Source of the DNA: Pyropia yezoensis
Lineage: Eukaryota; Rhodophyta; Bangiophyceae; Bangiales; Bangiaceae
Direction: 5' to 3'
Length of the DNA stretch: 64,000 bases
Assembly: GCA_009829735.1 (NCBI GenBank)
Contig: CM020620.1
Coordinates: 27,374,951-27,438,950, forward strand
How positions within the stretch are numbered: the first letter of the stretch is position 1; the number at the start of each line of letters is the position of its first letter. Position numbers and translations under genes: made by a program. The notes beneath the pieces are model-generated. The model was not told the DNA's origin. It did no database searches and saw only the letters and a program-made list of their open reading frames with translations. Below, in pieces: positions 24,301-35,700 of this stretch.

Positions 24301-25130
24301 AGGTCAACCTCAGAATGGGCGCCCGCCTCCTTCACCGCAGGACCTTCGCTCAATTTCTGCACCTCTTGTTGAGAGACGCTCAGTATAGGTCCTTGATAAG
24401 ATGATATTGACGCCACCACCGTCCCGACGGAAAGGCGGACCATCCTTGGCGTAGGATTCATCATTTGCACGGTGTACGGGGCGTCCCGGTTTCACTCCAC
24501 GGGACCGTTCGCCACGTGAACACCGTACTTTGAGGCGAAACGGGGCTGCCCGGAAATAATCCCGTGGCCTTGGAAATTCCCTCGCACCTTCACGTGAGAG
24601 ATAACCCCAGGCTTCAGCCTCAACTTGTGACACAAAGTGAGTTTCTCGGTCTTGACCTGAGGACAAGCGCACACAGGATTCCTTTTAATGGGACCCGTTT
24701 CCACATCCTCCATATCCCGGAGAATCGGGACAACCATCCCAGTCTTGAGGGTCACCGTCTGGTCCTCACAGGAGATGGTTTTCACCTCGGTGTCACCGAA
24801 TGAATTTCCAAATATGACGGGTACCGCCATATTATCGATCACTCCAAAGCAGACGTAGGAGACTTGGTCTCCCACTTGTACTCCCAAGCGTACAGTTCCT
24901 CGAATGGGGAGCCACCCCCCCTTCAGGTCAAAGTACAATATATTGTCCAGCTCTCCCTGGGGCTGGAGCCCCATTCCCTTCGGGAGCAAGGAGCTTCAAA
25001 TCAAGGAGGACCCGCTGCCGGTATCCAGGACAGCGTGCAAAGCATGCACCAACCCTTCAGTAGCAAACAATTGTACAGCCAGCTGATAGTTGGATGAAGG
25101 CATAATCGCGCAAATAACACTTTCCCGTTT
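21329..25130 (-). pseudogene. pol: Element 1 pol: protease, reverse transcriptase, RNase H, integrase, chromo-like end
   Basis: Read on the minus strand: a retropepsin motif VLDTGSGSSLI followed at once by an in-frame TGA (24998-24996), then more protease-region sequence to a second in-frame TGA (24494-24492), then a long open frame. That frame carries RT (FCIDYRPLN, LPFGLCNAPAAFLRAMD, LVYLDDVIVFS), RNase H (YILEVDASYEQRGCALL) and the start of integrase (a zinc region HDAPTAGHPGSRK, then MDLLSPLP). Near 22,300 an extra A in an A-run after DRFTK shifts the frame. The rest of integrase (LTDNGPQFA, YHPQTNGQVERYNK) and a chromodomain-like tail (DLDFRVRWFGHGPEGDTWHP) continue in the next frame to 21329. 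Family: Ty3/gypsy with C-terminal chromo-like module. Confidence 0.9.
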
Positions 25131-25309
25131 CACCCCCTTAGGGAGTGCCAATAATGCAGGCTTGTTCGTCTGGGGGCGGCGAAAAATCCTCTTAGGCCCT
25201 CCCGTATCAGGGGACGTCGTGGGAGAAGCTCTAGGGGAACCGCCCCTTACGCGTTTCCCAAAGATGGGGAATCAGAGGAACTCGCCTTGGGGGAACTCGG
25301 TCGATCTAC

Positions 25310-26971
25310 CTACCCCTTTAGGGAGGGCGTAGCCGCAGCAATCGCCCCGCCAGTTCGGACGGAGTCTCGGGCTTCCTTGCGCTCCGCGTGTGCCTTGGCC
25401 ATCTGTGCTCGAGTCGCCTCCGAATGGTGTGGACAATTTGACACCCAAGGAGAGGTACTACTACAGACATGACAGGGGAATAGTTCCGGCTTCCTGTCCG
25501 TCCATCTGGACCCCCCAGAGGGTCGATAATCCTTGCGGGAAGAGCCAGAGGCCTCCCGGACATCCTGGGGTGACGACGTAACAGCCGCCAGAGCCCGACG
25601 CGCCACGCGGCGAGCGTTACGCTCCGCGTCTTCTTTCGCCCTTAACTCCTTGGCGGCGGCTTGAACCCGCCGCCAGAAATCTCCTGCCCGTTTGGTATAC
25701 TGTACTACGAGCTCAATAGGAGCATGAGGGTGGTCAGCCACGTAGTTGCGGACCTCGTGCCGAATTTCCCACCAGGTGCCCTGCATAAAGTGGGCTCGGA
25801 CCTGGCCCGAGGTTTGTATATATCCACACTTCGCGTGGAGTTCCATGAGGTGGCGGAGAAGCGCCGTCTCCGTCTCATCCTCCTATTGGGAGGCACCATT
25901 AAAAATGGCCTCCTGTTCATTCAGGAGATGCTCATCTGCGTACGCGCGCAGAAGCCAACTCACCAGTTCCAAATAGGAGGTCACCTCCCCAGTGCGCCGG
26001 CCCACATCGACGGACGGGCGAATTCGTTAAAGGTCCCTCTTTAAGGGATCCTTAGTAAATTCCGGGACGAGAAGCAAAGCTCGCCCCTCTGAAAGGCCAT
26101 TATCTTTTGCCGCTATCACAAAGCGGTTGAGAAATTCGAAGACTCCCAGAGGAGGGTCTCCCCCCCATTCACAATCGCGACCAAATAGACTGGCCAGGTC
26201 CTTTCGCTGCTTGCCCAGGCCTTGGGCCTCGGCTCCCGATACTCGGTTGTCCTTGTTCTTGAGAGCATATGTCTCACAGTCCAGCAGGCTCGCATAACGG
26301 TCGTCTGCCGGTATACTTTTGGGGGGAATCTCCCGTAGGGGGACTCGCCCCGGTCCTGCCTGAGCGGAAACCGCTCGGACTGCAGGTCGCGGGCGCCGAC
26401 GGCGCTCGGGAGGCGAAGCCTCCCCTCCGGAATAATCCGAAGTCGACTCAGATGAAGAACTGGGCTGCCGGCCACGCTGGCGCTCCCATTTCTGCACACT
26501 TCGCTCCACAAAACTCAACCGTTGGTTGACCGGAGTCAGCAGGCCGCTGACAGCCTCCACCATCGCTTGCTTCTAGTCCTCCGTAGGAGTATCCGATCCA
26601 GGGGCCACAAACGCTCGGGGTGTCTCCTTAGGAGACGATGCCCGCGTGAGGGGAACCGGAGGGGTGGGCGTTCCCTCAGAATCCACCCCCGCAAAGGGGA
26701 GAATCCCAGGAAAATTGCCGAACCTGGTTGAATGTCCTCCCTCGCGCTTCCCGCGCGGCTGGGAATACGGTTCGCCCCACGGGCCTTCCGAACCAAGTTC
26801 CAGCGGAGGTAGCCGGGTAGTCACCCTACGGGTGGCCAGGTCATCAACTTTAGCCCCTTGGGCGCGCGGAGGAGCAGCGCCTCCAATCGCGCTCTCCTTC
26901 GTCACGGATGACCCGCCCTCCAGGACTCCCGTCTCCGCCTGAGGGGGATCCTGCTCGTTATCAGACATCAC
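25310..26971 (-). pseudogene. gag: Element 1 gag, with in-frame stops
   Basis: The ATG at 26971 opens a Ser/Thr/Pro-rich N-terminus. An in-frame TAG at 26575-26573 is followed in the same frame by VEAVSGLLTPVNQ, LDCETYALKNK and LGVFEFLNRFVIAAKDNGLS, to another stop at 26027. Further pieces EVTSYLELVSWLLRAYADE and then WRRVQAAAKELRAKEDAERN follow in shifted frames. A weak zinc-knuckle-like CHVC...CPHH closes it. The capsid-like blocks match gag of element 2 (FDCETYALHNK, VFEFLRRFTKACDDNAIS, EVTSYLELVNWLLRAMVDE), which identifies it. Confidence 0.85.
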
Positions 26972-27065
26972 TACATCCGCGTTCCCTTAGGGAAGACAGA
27001 GCATAACCACAGAAAGAGTACGAAGAAGAGGCAGACCCCTTTGGCCAGAAGGAAGCTAGTCCCCT

Positions 27066-27082
27066 CCCCCGCTGATCCACCA
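27066..27082 (-). other. Primer-binding site of element 1
   Basis: Two bases inside the 5' LTR, the minus strand reads TGGTGGATCAGCGGGGG, as expected for pairing with a tRNA 3' end (CCA). Elements 2 and 3 have nearly the same sequence at the same distance. Confidence 0.75.
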
Positions 27083-27084
27083 AA

Positions 27085-27776
27085 TGTAGTGGTTTTACGT
27101 ACCTTACGCGCGTAGCACCCAGAACACACAGAGAAGCAACCCACCAAGAACGCGAGGAGACAGGAGAGATACCTAACCGCCGACCGCCTGGCTGGGTCAC
27201 GCGGGGATCCGCGACCAGGACGACAGTGTTCAAGCACACGCAAGTCTGTTTTTTTTTCGAAGGGGGAAGCAACGCGCACCCCCACACACACTCTTACCCT
27301 CTCTCACCCGCACCCAGCAACCCTCCACACCGGGCCTCGTGCGGGCCAATCAAACCCCTCCAACATGTCCGGAGGGCCCCCTCCCCCACGGATCATCCCT
27401 GCCAGCGGGGCAGGAACCTCCAAGATACGGGGAAGAGGAGCCCCGCCGGACATCAGTGCCAACACTCAAGATCTCCCCAATCTCACAATCGCTTAAAATA
27501 CACAATCACAGTCCCAACCCCAAATGCATCCCATCCCGGAATATTGACCAATGGCCAATTCCGGTCAGGGGAAATTCCCATACACTGGAAATCCCATCAT
27601 GGGCTCCAAAACCAATGGCGACCCGGTCTCATCTCCATAGGAGGGGACCAATCGGAAGCCAGTAAAATCCGAAGGGGGCAAATCGGCCCCGTCCTCCTCA
27701 CTAGGAAGGTGGGCACAGGGGTACGACGCGATCTCTACGAGGTCCCCCCATGTGGCGGGCCCATTTGGTCCCTACA
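27085..27776 (-). repeat. 5' LTR of element 1
   Basis: It is a 692-bp direct copy of 18064-18755. It ends CTACA and is followed by the CTCGG duplication. Confidence 0.95.
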
Positions 27777-27781
27777 CTCGG
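27777..27781 (+). repeat. Target-site duplication of element 1, right copy (CTCGG)
   Basis: This is the same five bases as 18059-18063, directly outside the right LTR. Confidence 0.95.
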
Positions 27782-27935
27782 GCTATCGTCGTGGGCCGCG
27801 AAGAAGCAGTTTTTGTCGGCCGTTAACAAGGCGAAGCGCCTGCAATGGGTCAAAACTCACCAGTCTTGGACGTTTGAATTGGCTTCTGTGCTTTTCACAG
27901 ACGACAACTCCTTCCTAATCAATCAATCCCCGCCG
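27777..27935 (+). pseudogene. Tc1/mariner-like transposase remnant, right part
   Basis: The frame reads LSSWAAKKQFLSAVNKAKRL, QWVKTHQSWT and VLFTDDNSFLI, matching the Tc1/mariner pattern of LS..NK.KRL.WA..H..W then V.FSDES.F that carries the first catalytic Asp. It is the continuation of 17961-18063. Homology ends soon after the DDNSF motif, so the D,D(35)E core is incomplete. Confidence 0.75.
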
Positions 27936-28390
27936 GCCGCGCCGCGACACGCAGGCGCCCAGCCGGTGACAACCACCGCGGGAAACCGCCTCGCCCCCGA
28001 GGGGAGCCCCCACCAGAGACAGCGTTGCTGCTGCTGCACCGGCCGTCATCCCCACCCATCTCATACGCCCCGGTACATCTGGCGCAGCCACAGAGCCCAA
28101 ATCCCCACTCCTTCAGTCCCACCGTCATCGGCGGACCTCCTTTCGCCCGCCCAACCGCAGCCCCTACTGCCCCCCCCACCACTTTCTCTCATCACTCCGC
28201 CCGACTGACCACTCCCGCTCATCACCCCCGCTCGACTGACGGTGGCGAGAAGCGCGCCCCCCCCCCCCTTTCGCCCTCGGCAACAACGAGGGCCGCCTTC
28301 CCTTCCACGAACCCACTTCCCTCGCCCCCCGCCCGCCCCCATTCTCATCCAGCGCTGCCGCTGCTGCGGCGGTCGAGTCAACCTGCTCCA
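27936..28390. other. Pro/Arg-rich spacer
   Basis: I see no domain here. The + frames are Pro/Ser-rich with several C runs. Confidence 0.4.
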
Positions 28391-28399
28391 CGCTTGTGA

Positions 28400-30193
28400 C
28401 GATGTCCGCTATGGCCGACGCCGAGCATTCCAGCCCCGAAATGTCACCCCCCCCCCCCGGTGCCATCACCCGGGTCTGTTGGCGAAAACGTCCTCCCCAG
28501 CTACAAGAGCAAGTTCTCGTCCCAAGCTGTACACCCGTTCGTCCAAAGAGGAGCGGCAGGTCATTGCGAGTCCCGATGACGGTGCGCTGCGTCCAGGGAC
28601 CAGGAGCTTGGTTCTCTTTTATGCACGTCATTTCGTAGTCTACCACGTGCAGGTAGCACGAGCGCGGCAGCCAATATTCGTACTCACCTCGGCCGCCGAA
28701 CAGGTGCACCAGCTTCGACTCCTTTTTTGCGCAGATGCCGCAGGATGGTCACCGGGTTGCTATGCGGAAGAGCGGTGGCGCCGCGCTTCTTGGCCTGAAC
28801 CCAAACAGCACCAGGACCGACAGGCCCCATGAGGGAGAATACGCCATCAAGCTGCAAAGCGTTCTTAGGCGAAAAGCACGCCGTCCCGGTCGCATGCTGT
28901 GAGGCACCCCGTCCAAGTCGTAACAGGTCCTTCACCGTATATTGCTGGTTGCCGTCGCCAGCTTTTCCCGCCATCTGCCGCACCTCCTTGTGCCCAACGG
29001 CTGCATTGACGGTCATGTCTTGCAGCACGGGGTCGTTGCCGATGTATGAGGCACCACGCCCAAGCAGCTCGGTCAGGGTGACGGCCGAGTACGTCGTCGG
29101 GTGGAGGGACCGGGCGATGCAGTGCAGATGCTCCCAGTACATCACAATATTATCCCAGCCGGCACCAGTCAACTGCCTATACTTCGACTCAGTGCGAGAG
29201 GAGGAGGCGCTTGCAAGATCAATGGGGTCGCCCGGCAGCTTGTGACTGACGACGCTGACAATCTGCTTGAACGCGTGACGGCGCGCACTTGGAGTTGACA
29301 CTCCTAATGGCGTCCATCGCCATCGTGTCGGCCACAAAAGTGTCATCGCCCGCGGCGGCGACGTAACCCAATGCACGGACATCGCCAAAAGTCAGGTCCC
29401 GTACCGACAGGCTGCGCAACCGCAGTTATTCAATCTGGACCACAGCGTCGCGCCGCTGGAGCACCTTCTCATCGTCCTCCACCTCAGATGCACCTCGATG
29501 CCCTTCTTGAGCTCCGTTCCAAGCGGCCACCTCTTCAGCACCGTCGTCCGCTGGCGTTGCACCACGTCCGCGATGAGCACGGGCTGCATCATCCCCTTGT
29601 TCCTCGACAGGCGCACAAGCAGCACGCTCCAGAGGCGACGACGGACCGTCATGTTCCGCGACATATGGCCCACCGTCGCCACCCTACGAAGCCTCAAAAA
29701 CGCCACCCTGGGAAGGAACGGGCAAGACTCGTTAACTAGCGCCCACCTCCCTTGACAGAAGGCCGACCGACAACACGGCATCGCGAAACTCGGGGGGAGT
29801 CGACCGCAGGTCCAACGGCAGGGGTGCTTGCGCGACTGGGATGGTATGCTGATTGCCTGGTTCGGCGAGCCTCGACACCCCTGATGAACGACCGGCATTC
29901 ACCGCGTCGACCACGTCAAGGAAGTCCAGCTTGTTCACAGTGCCTACGGCCGCAGCCGTCAGGACACCGGCTCGCCAGTTCGTTCCAGCGGCGAGTGCGT
30001 AGACCTCCGCGCAGTCGCCCACCTTCATCTTGAGCCGTACCGATCCGACCGACACTGCCAGCCGCTTGTGGACCCCGCGGGGCCGTGACCACAAGGCATC
30101 AAGCATCATGCGGTATAGCTCGGAGTACGGCGGAGGGTCAATCTTCGGCACAATCATCGCGCTACGCCCAGACGCCGCCTGCTCTGCTATCAT
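28400..30193 (-). pseudogene. Degenerate gene of unknown function
   Basis: Protein-like sequence runs from 30193 down to about 28400 but switches frame at least three times. Pieces in order: RSAMIVPKIDPPPYSELYRM and VGTVNKLDFLDVVDAVNAG, then a basic part (ADVVQRQRTTVLKRW, LKKGIEVHLRW), then RDLTFGDVRALGYVAAAGDD, then KYRQLTGAGWDNIVMYWEHL, YSAVTLTELLGRGASYIGND and QQYTVKDLLRLGRGASQ, then EYEYWLPRSCYLHVVDYEMT. Base composition is even and codon-like, unlike the G/C-run noncoding DNA around it. I do not recognise the family. It could be a decayed host gene or a gene carried by a transposon, and it abuts an LTR fragment at 30208. Confidence 0.5.
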
Positions 30194-30207
30194 CAGGGCG
30201 CGGTTGA

Positions 30208-30566
30208 AGGGACCCTATGGGCCCTCCACCTGGGGGGACCTCGTAGAGATCGCGTCGTACCCCTGTGCCCACCTTCCTAGTGAGGAGGACGGGGACGATT
30301 TGGCCCCTTCAGCTTTTACTGGCTTCCGATTGGTCCCCTCCTATGGAGATGGGACCGGGTCGTCATTGGTTCTGGGGCCCATATTGGGATTTCCAGTGTA
30401 TGGGAATTTCCCCTGACCGGAACTGGCCATTGGTCAATGATCCGGGATGGGATGCATTTGGGCTTTGAATTGTGATTGTGTATCTTGTGTGATTGTAAGA
30501 TTGGGGAGATCTTGAGTGTTGGCACTGATGTCCGGCGGGGCTCCTCTTCCCGTATCTTGGAGATTC
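30208..30566 (-). repeat. Truncated LTR of the element 1 family, inverted relative to the element 1 LTR sequence
   Basis: The reverse complement of the last about 360 bp of the 692-bp LTR is recognisable, from AGGGACCCTATGGGCC at 30208 to CGTATCTTGGAG near 30562. It lacks the terminal TGT and the other half. At the inner end it resembles the 18064 LTR more than the 27085 LTR. Confidence 0.85.
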
Positions 30567-31141
30567 ATGCATCCCTGGTCACCGCGGGGGACGGTGCTCA
30601 ACCCGGCGTTGTCCCCGCGGGCGAAGCAGACCTGGGCGAGACACCCGGTAGCGGTCTGGAGTCTACAGGTAACCAAGTACCTCCTGCTCTGGTTGCTCCG
30701 GCTGTCCTTCTTGTGCGAGCCACCCCGGGGTCAACGGCGTTTGAAGCCGCTCGAAGCAGACGACTACCTCCTGTCGGTTCTACTCCTGAACTTCCAGGGA
30801 TACCCCCTTGTGTGTTTACTCCTGGTCCTTAATATGCCAGCTGGGAGTATACTCCTCTTCTTGTGGGCGCGACCGGTACCGGATGCACAGCTGCGACTGG
30901 CTCTACACGTCTTCCTAAGTCCTCGACTCCTGGTTCCGGTCAGACTTTTCCTCCCCTGGCGTTCTATGGGGCGGGAAATTCCGAGACCCGTGGCCGGAGC
31001 AGCCGGAGGCGGCGGCGTCGTCGTCGTCGCTCTGGCAAAAAAGGGACCAGCTCCTTCAGCTCCGAGGAGGAATGCGACTGAGACGCGACCCCTGGTCCCA
31101 CTCGGCGCAGACTGGTCGAGTTTGACTTTCCTGCTAACCAA

Positions 31142-32272
31142 GTGGGGGACGCCTCCCTGAACCAGGTCACGTACTGGGGCAACTACCGGCTGGAGAACCA
31201 AGACCAAGGTTGCACCCGGAGGATGGCCAAGAAGAAGTCATCCCTGAACCAGCGTATTCAGCCGAGTTTTGGGGGACATTCCAAGTTTTCTGGGAAGAAA
31301 CCGGCGCTTGTCTTCGCCTTCCTGCGCCGGTTTGTCAAGGGATGTAACGACAATGATGTGTCGGAAGGCAAGGCACTCTACCTTCTGGTCAACGTCATGA
31401 CCGAAAAAGCGGAACAGCGGTTCGCCCCAGTTCTTCCGGACTCAGCCGGACACATCGTCGGGCGCACCGTTGGTAGCTATCTGGAAGCGGACAACTGGCT
31501 CCTCTCCAACTACGCTGACGCGGACGCCCTGCGGAAGGCGGTGGGAACGTTAAACCCGGCAACCATGGAGCGCCAGGAGTCTCCAGACGCCTTCGACCGC
31601 CGTGTCCGGGAGATGAGCGGGGCTTGTGGCAACGTTTACCCTGAGGACAGGCTTAGCATGATCTTCTCGGGAGGGCTTCCTGAATATTTTCAAGTTGATG
31701 CTGAGAACTACAACCAGGAACACCAAGATCATACCTTGCAGCAGCTGATGGCCTACACCCAGCGCAAGTACCGGCAAGCCACGTCACTCCAGGCCTCCCT
31801 ATTGTCGACTCCCAAGCCGTTGTCGTGAGTTTGTCCCGGACCCGACAAGTATAAAGGAGGCGAGCACCCACTACCGGTACAGGCTGTTGGTGTGACCTCT
31901 CCCCTGGCGTCAGGTGTCAGGTGGGGTGGCTTCGTCTCCAAGGAGCAGCCCTCCTTAGTGGCTCCTGGACAAGTCAACAACCAGCGGTTCCGGTCTTGTT
32001 GGCTGTGCCAGAAGGAGGACAATCTGTCTTACCAGTGCCCGACCATCCCTAAGGATCTCCACGAGAATCTCAAGCGTGAAGGACTAGTGCTTGCTAAGGC
32101 GGTCAACTGGGCTGACCAGCGAACGCCTACCAAGACAGACAAGGCACAGGTACACGCAGTTCGGGGGGCGACCTTGCAGAGCATTATCGAGGCTCTGACC
32201 AAGGACCCTCCTACGGACTTTGACCTGGAGACCGAGACCTCCAAGGAACCCTCGGGCTCGGGAAGCGAGTAG
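31142..32272 (+). pseudogene. gag: Element 4 gag remnant
   Basis: VFAFLRRFVKGCNDNDVSEG, VGSYLEADNWLLSNYAD and ESPDAFDRRVREMSGACGN correspond to the capsid-like blocks of element 2 gag. The first part stops at 31826-31828. The second part (from about 31892) has a CWLCQKEDNLSYQCP segment like a zinc knuckle without its His, and ends at 32272. Confidence 0.75.
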
Positions 32273-32726
32273 GGCAGGCGCTCCCCCCGAGCGTCTTCCC
32301 GAATATTCGACGGCAAGATGCTTCTTTTCTTTCTCCCCGTGCATGCCGGGAGAAAGAACGGCAGTTACCCACTCAACCGGTAGCCACCTGGACACCCTGT
32401 TTGTTCAAGTTAACCTCACTCGTCCTGCGTGAACACAACCTCAATATTAATGCTCGTACGCGTGTGCGGGATAGCCTTCCCCAAGATGTTACTCCGGTGG
32501 TCGACACGAAGGCCGGACCAAGCGTCATCACTGAGAACCTGTTACCTCCGGGCTGGTGCCGACAAGCCTGGAGAGTTCCTACCAAGACCCGGATGGTAGA
32601 CGCCTCGGGTCAAACTCTACGACCGCTTGGCCGCCTTCCTGTCACTACCTTCGTCACAATGAACCAATGCTTTTTACCTTGCTTGTAGTTACGATCCTCT
32701 CCGTCCCCCTCATCCTAGAATAAGAC

Positions 32727-35700
32727 TTGCACAAGCAGCATGTCAAGAGGACCCTGCAAGGAGAAGGAAAGGTACAGTTCAACCACGGATTTGTGTCGCC
32801 GATGCTGGAGCATCTGGACACCAAGGTTCGTGTAGTCAAGAGCAAGAAGGACCGTGTCCTGCCCTCAACCCTGACGCTCTTTAAGCCAGTGCTTCTTCCT
32901 CCTCGTTCGGAGACCAAGGTTCAAGTGACAACCCGGACAACGCATCAATGCCTGATCTTCGGACGAAAGGAGTTTCTGGCAAGACACCGGTTGTATTTGA
33001 CCCGTGAGCAGCACCGGACGGTGAAAAGGCACGTCCCATTCTCCGCGCTCGTCGTCAACGTGAGCCGGAAGCCGATAGCTCTTGCCAAGGGCACTCGAGT
33101 TGGGACGGCCGAATCTTATCGAGGCTCTCCCCGTGCCCTGAGCAAGGAGGACCTCTTGAGCCTGCAACAAGACCTGGCGTCCAACCTATACGCCCTAGGC
33201 GTACCTCCGGAACAAGCACAGGCTGCTGGCGTTGCCCCAAAGCCCGAGCAAGCACCGCCACAAACGCCGAGCGGCAACCAAGAAAGTGTTCCTCCCGACC
33301 TGAAGGAGGCTCTGGAGAAGCTTCTCCAAGAATATCGGCACCTGTGGTCGGGAAAGCTGGGCAAGATGGACGCCACCCTACATCGAATTCAACTTCAGCC
33401 GGATGCTAACCCAGTACTCTTACAACCATACCGGGCTGGACCACATCGCCGGGATGAGATTGAGAAGCAGGTCAACAAGATGCTCAAGATGGATTTTATC
33501 GAGCCCTCAGATGGCGAGTGGGCCTTCCCGGTGGTGGTCGTCCCGAAACCTGGCGGTCACATTCGTTTCTGCGTTGACTACAGGCGCCTGAACGAGATGA
33601 TGGTCAAAGATATATACCTGATACCCCGGATGGATGATTGCATCGACTTTCTCGGTGACGCCACCCTCTTCTCATATCTGGATTGTAACGCCGAGTAGTG
33701 GCAGATCCTACTGGCCGACGAGGATAAGGACAAGACCACCTTCACGTGCCATCTGGGGCTATTCCGATGCAAGCGTTTTCCTCTTGGCCTCACCAATGCT
33801 CCAGCTACCCTCCAGAGAGCGATTGACGTAATCCTGTCAGGGCTAAGGTGGAGGAAATGTCTGGTTTACTTGGACGATATGATCGTCTTCTCCACGACCC
33901 CGGCGGAACATCTAGAGCATCTCCGAGAGGTCATGGCTCTCCTGTACAAGGCTGGAGTCACCCTGAAGGCAGAAAAGTGCCACCTGTTTGAGACCGAGGT
34001 TGAGTACCTGGGGCATGTGTTGAGTCCGGGGAAGATCCGGGTCAACGAGAAGAACGTCAAGGCTCTTCGGCAAGCCCGGCAACCCAAGACCCAGACGGAG
34101 CTCAAGAGCTTTCTGGGTATGTGCAAAGTCTACGGCCGGTTTGTTCGAAACTACGCCCTGATTGCCAGGCCATTGACCAAGCTCACCAGCACGAAGCTCC
34201 CAGCACAACTCCCGGTGTTCGACGAGAAATAGACAGCCGCCTTCGAGGAGCTTAAGAAGCGCCTGACCACGACTCCAGTACTGGCGATACCCAAGCGGGA
34301 CGGCCACATTGTCCTAGAAAGCGACGCCTGAGGCGTCCAGGTTGGGTGCTCTCTGCTCCAGCAACAACCTGATGGGCACTTCCTCCCGGTGGGCTACTAC
34401 AGTCGCGGCTTGACTCTAGCAGAGAAGAGCTATTCTACGACGGAACGCGAGTGCTTGGCAGTCGTCTGGGTCTGTTTCCTGTTACACCCCTATCAAGAAG
34501 GACAAAAGTTTCTCATCCGGACGGACCACGCCAGCCTAAGGTGGCTGCTAGGCATGGACAGCAGCCAAGGAAGGGTCGCCCGGTGGCGTATACGCCTCTC
34601 GGAAATCAAGTACAAGTTGTGCACCAGAGCAGGGAGGGAGCAGTACTGCGCCGACACCATATCCCGGTTGGAGACTCCTGCAGCCGATATGGGTCCTATC
34701 CCTGAGGAAATACCCTGTTTCATCCTCCCGAATGTCGGACGTGGTTGGCATGCTCCCCTACACGAGTCTCCAGAAGCCAACCTGCCGGTAACCATTCACC
34801 GGATGCTGGAGGCACAGCTCAAGGATCTTCATTGCTTAGAGCTCCGCCACCAGATGGACCTGAACCGGAATAGTCGCTTCTCCGAGTCCACGGATGGACT
34901 CTTGATACGGGTATCACCATTTGATGGGGCAACTCAAGTCTACGTACCCCAGAACCTACGAGCTGATATCCTCGGCCTGGAGCACTTGTCTTCCCAGGCT
35001 GAAAACGCTGGCATCAACCGGATTTACGCCTCGATGCGGCGACACTGCTACTGGGAAACCATGGCAAATGACGTCCACAAGTATCGAGTTTGCATTCGGG
35101 TTCCTCCAAGGAGTCTGCGACCTGATGGATATTAAGAACTTGTTTACCACGACGTACCACTCACAAACGAATGGTCAAGTGGAACGATTTAACGGGACTC
35201 TGGTGGACGTGCTCCGGCACTACGCTGAGGAGCGTCAAGAAGACTGGGACGAGCTCCTGGCCGTCCTCACTCCAGCGCACAACTCTCGTGTTCACCGGAC
35301 AACAGGGGTAGCCCCACTAGACTTTGTTACTTCAATGCGGCTGACCAACTTCTCCCTGGAAAGAATATCGGACGGTCAGCAGCCTGCCCTGAAGCCGGGC
35401 CCCAAGGCTGAAAATGAGTTCCTGGAACGACTGAAGCTCCTTCTCCCACGAGTCAAGGAGTCAATCTCGAAGACCAGGGAGCGATACAAGCGGGTCTATG
35501 ACAAGGGTGTCCGGGAAAAGAACAAGGAACTGCGTGATGATGACTAGGTTTTTGTGGATAACCACAGCAAGTCCCGGGGGAAGCTGGACGCCAAGACGAA
35601 TGGGCCTTATGAAATCCTGAGCACGGACGGCTGGACGTTCGTCCTAGACGTGGATGCCTCTCCCTACCGGGTGAGCAGTGACCACGCCACTCGAGCTCCA

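Larger units (their letters stand above)
18064..27776 (-). mobile_element. Element 1: complete Ty3/gypsy LTR retrotransposon (family A)
   Basis: This is a 9,713-bp element with 692-bp LTRs starting TGTAG and ending CTACA, flanked by CTCGG duplications. Gag, protease, reverse transcriptase, RNase H and integrase are read on the minus strand, so the 5' LTR is at the right. Coding frames carry several stops and one integrase frameshift, so the copy is not autonomous. Between pol and the 3' LTR (18,756-21,328) the opposite strand carries two same-frame ORFs related to the antisense ORFs of elements 2 and 3. The LTR pair differs at a few dozen positions or fewer by eye, mostly near the inner end. 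Confidence 0.95.
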
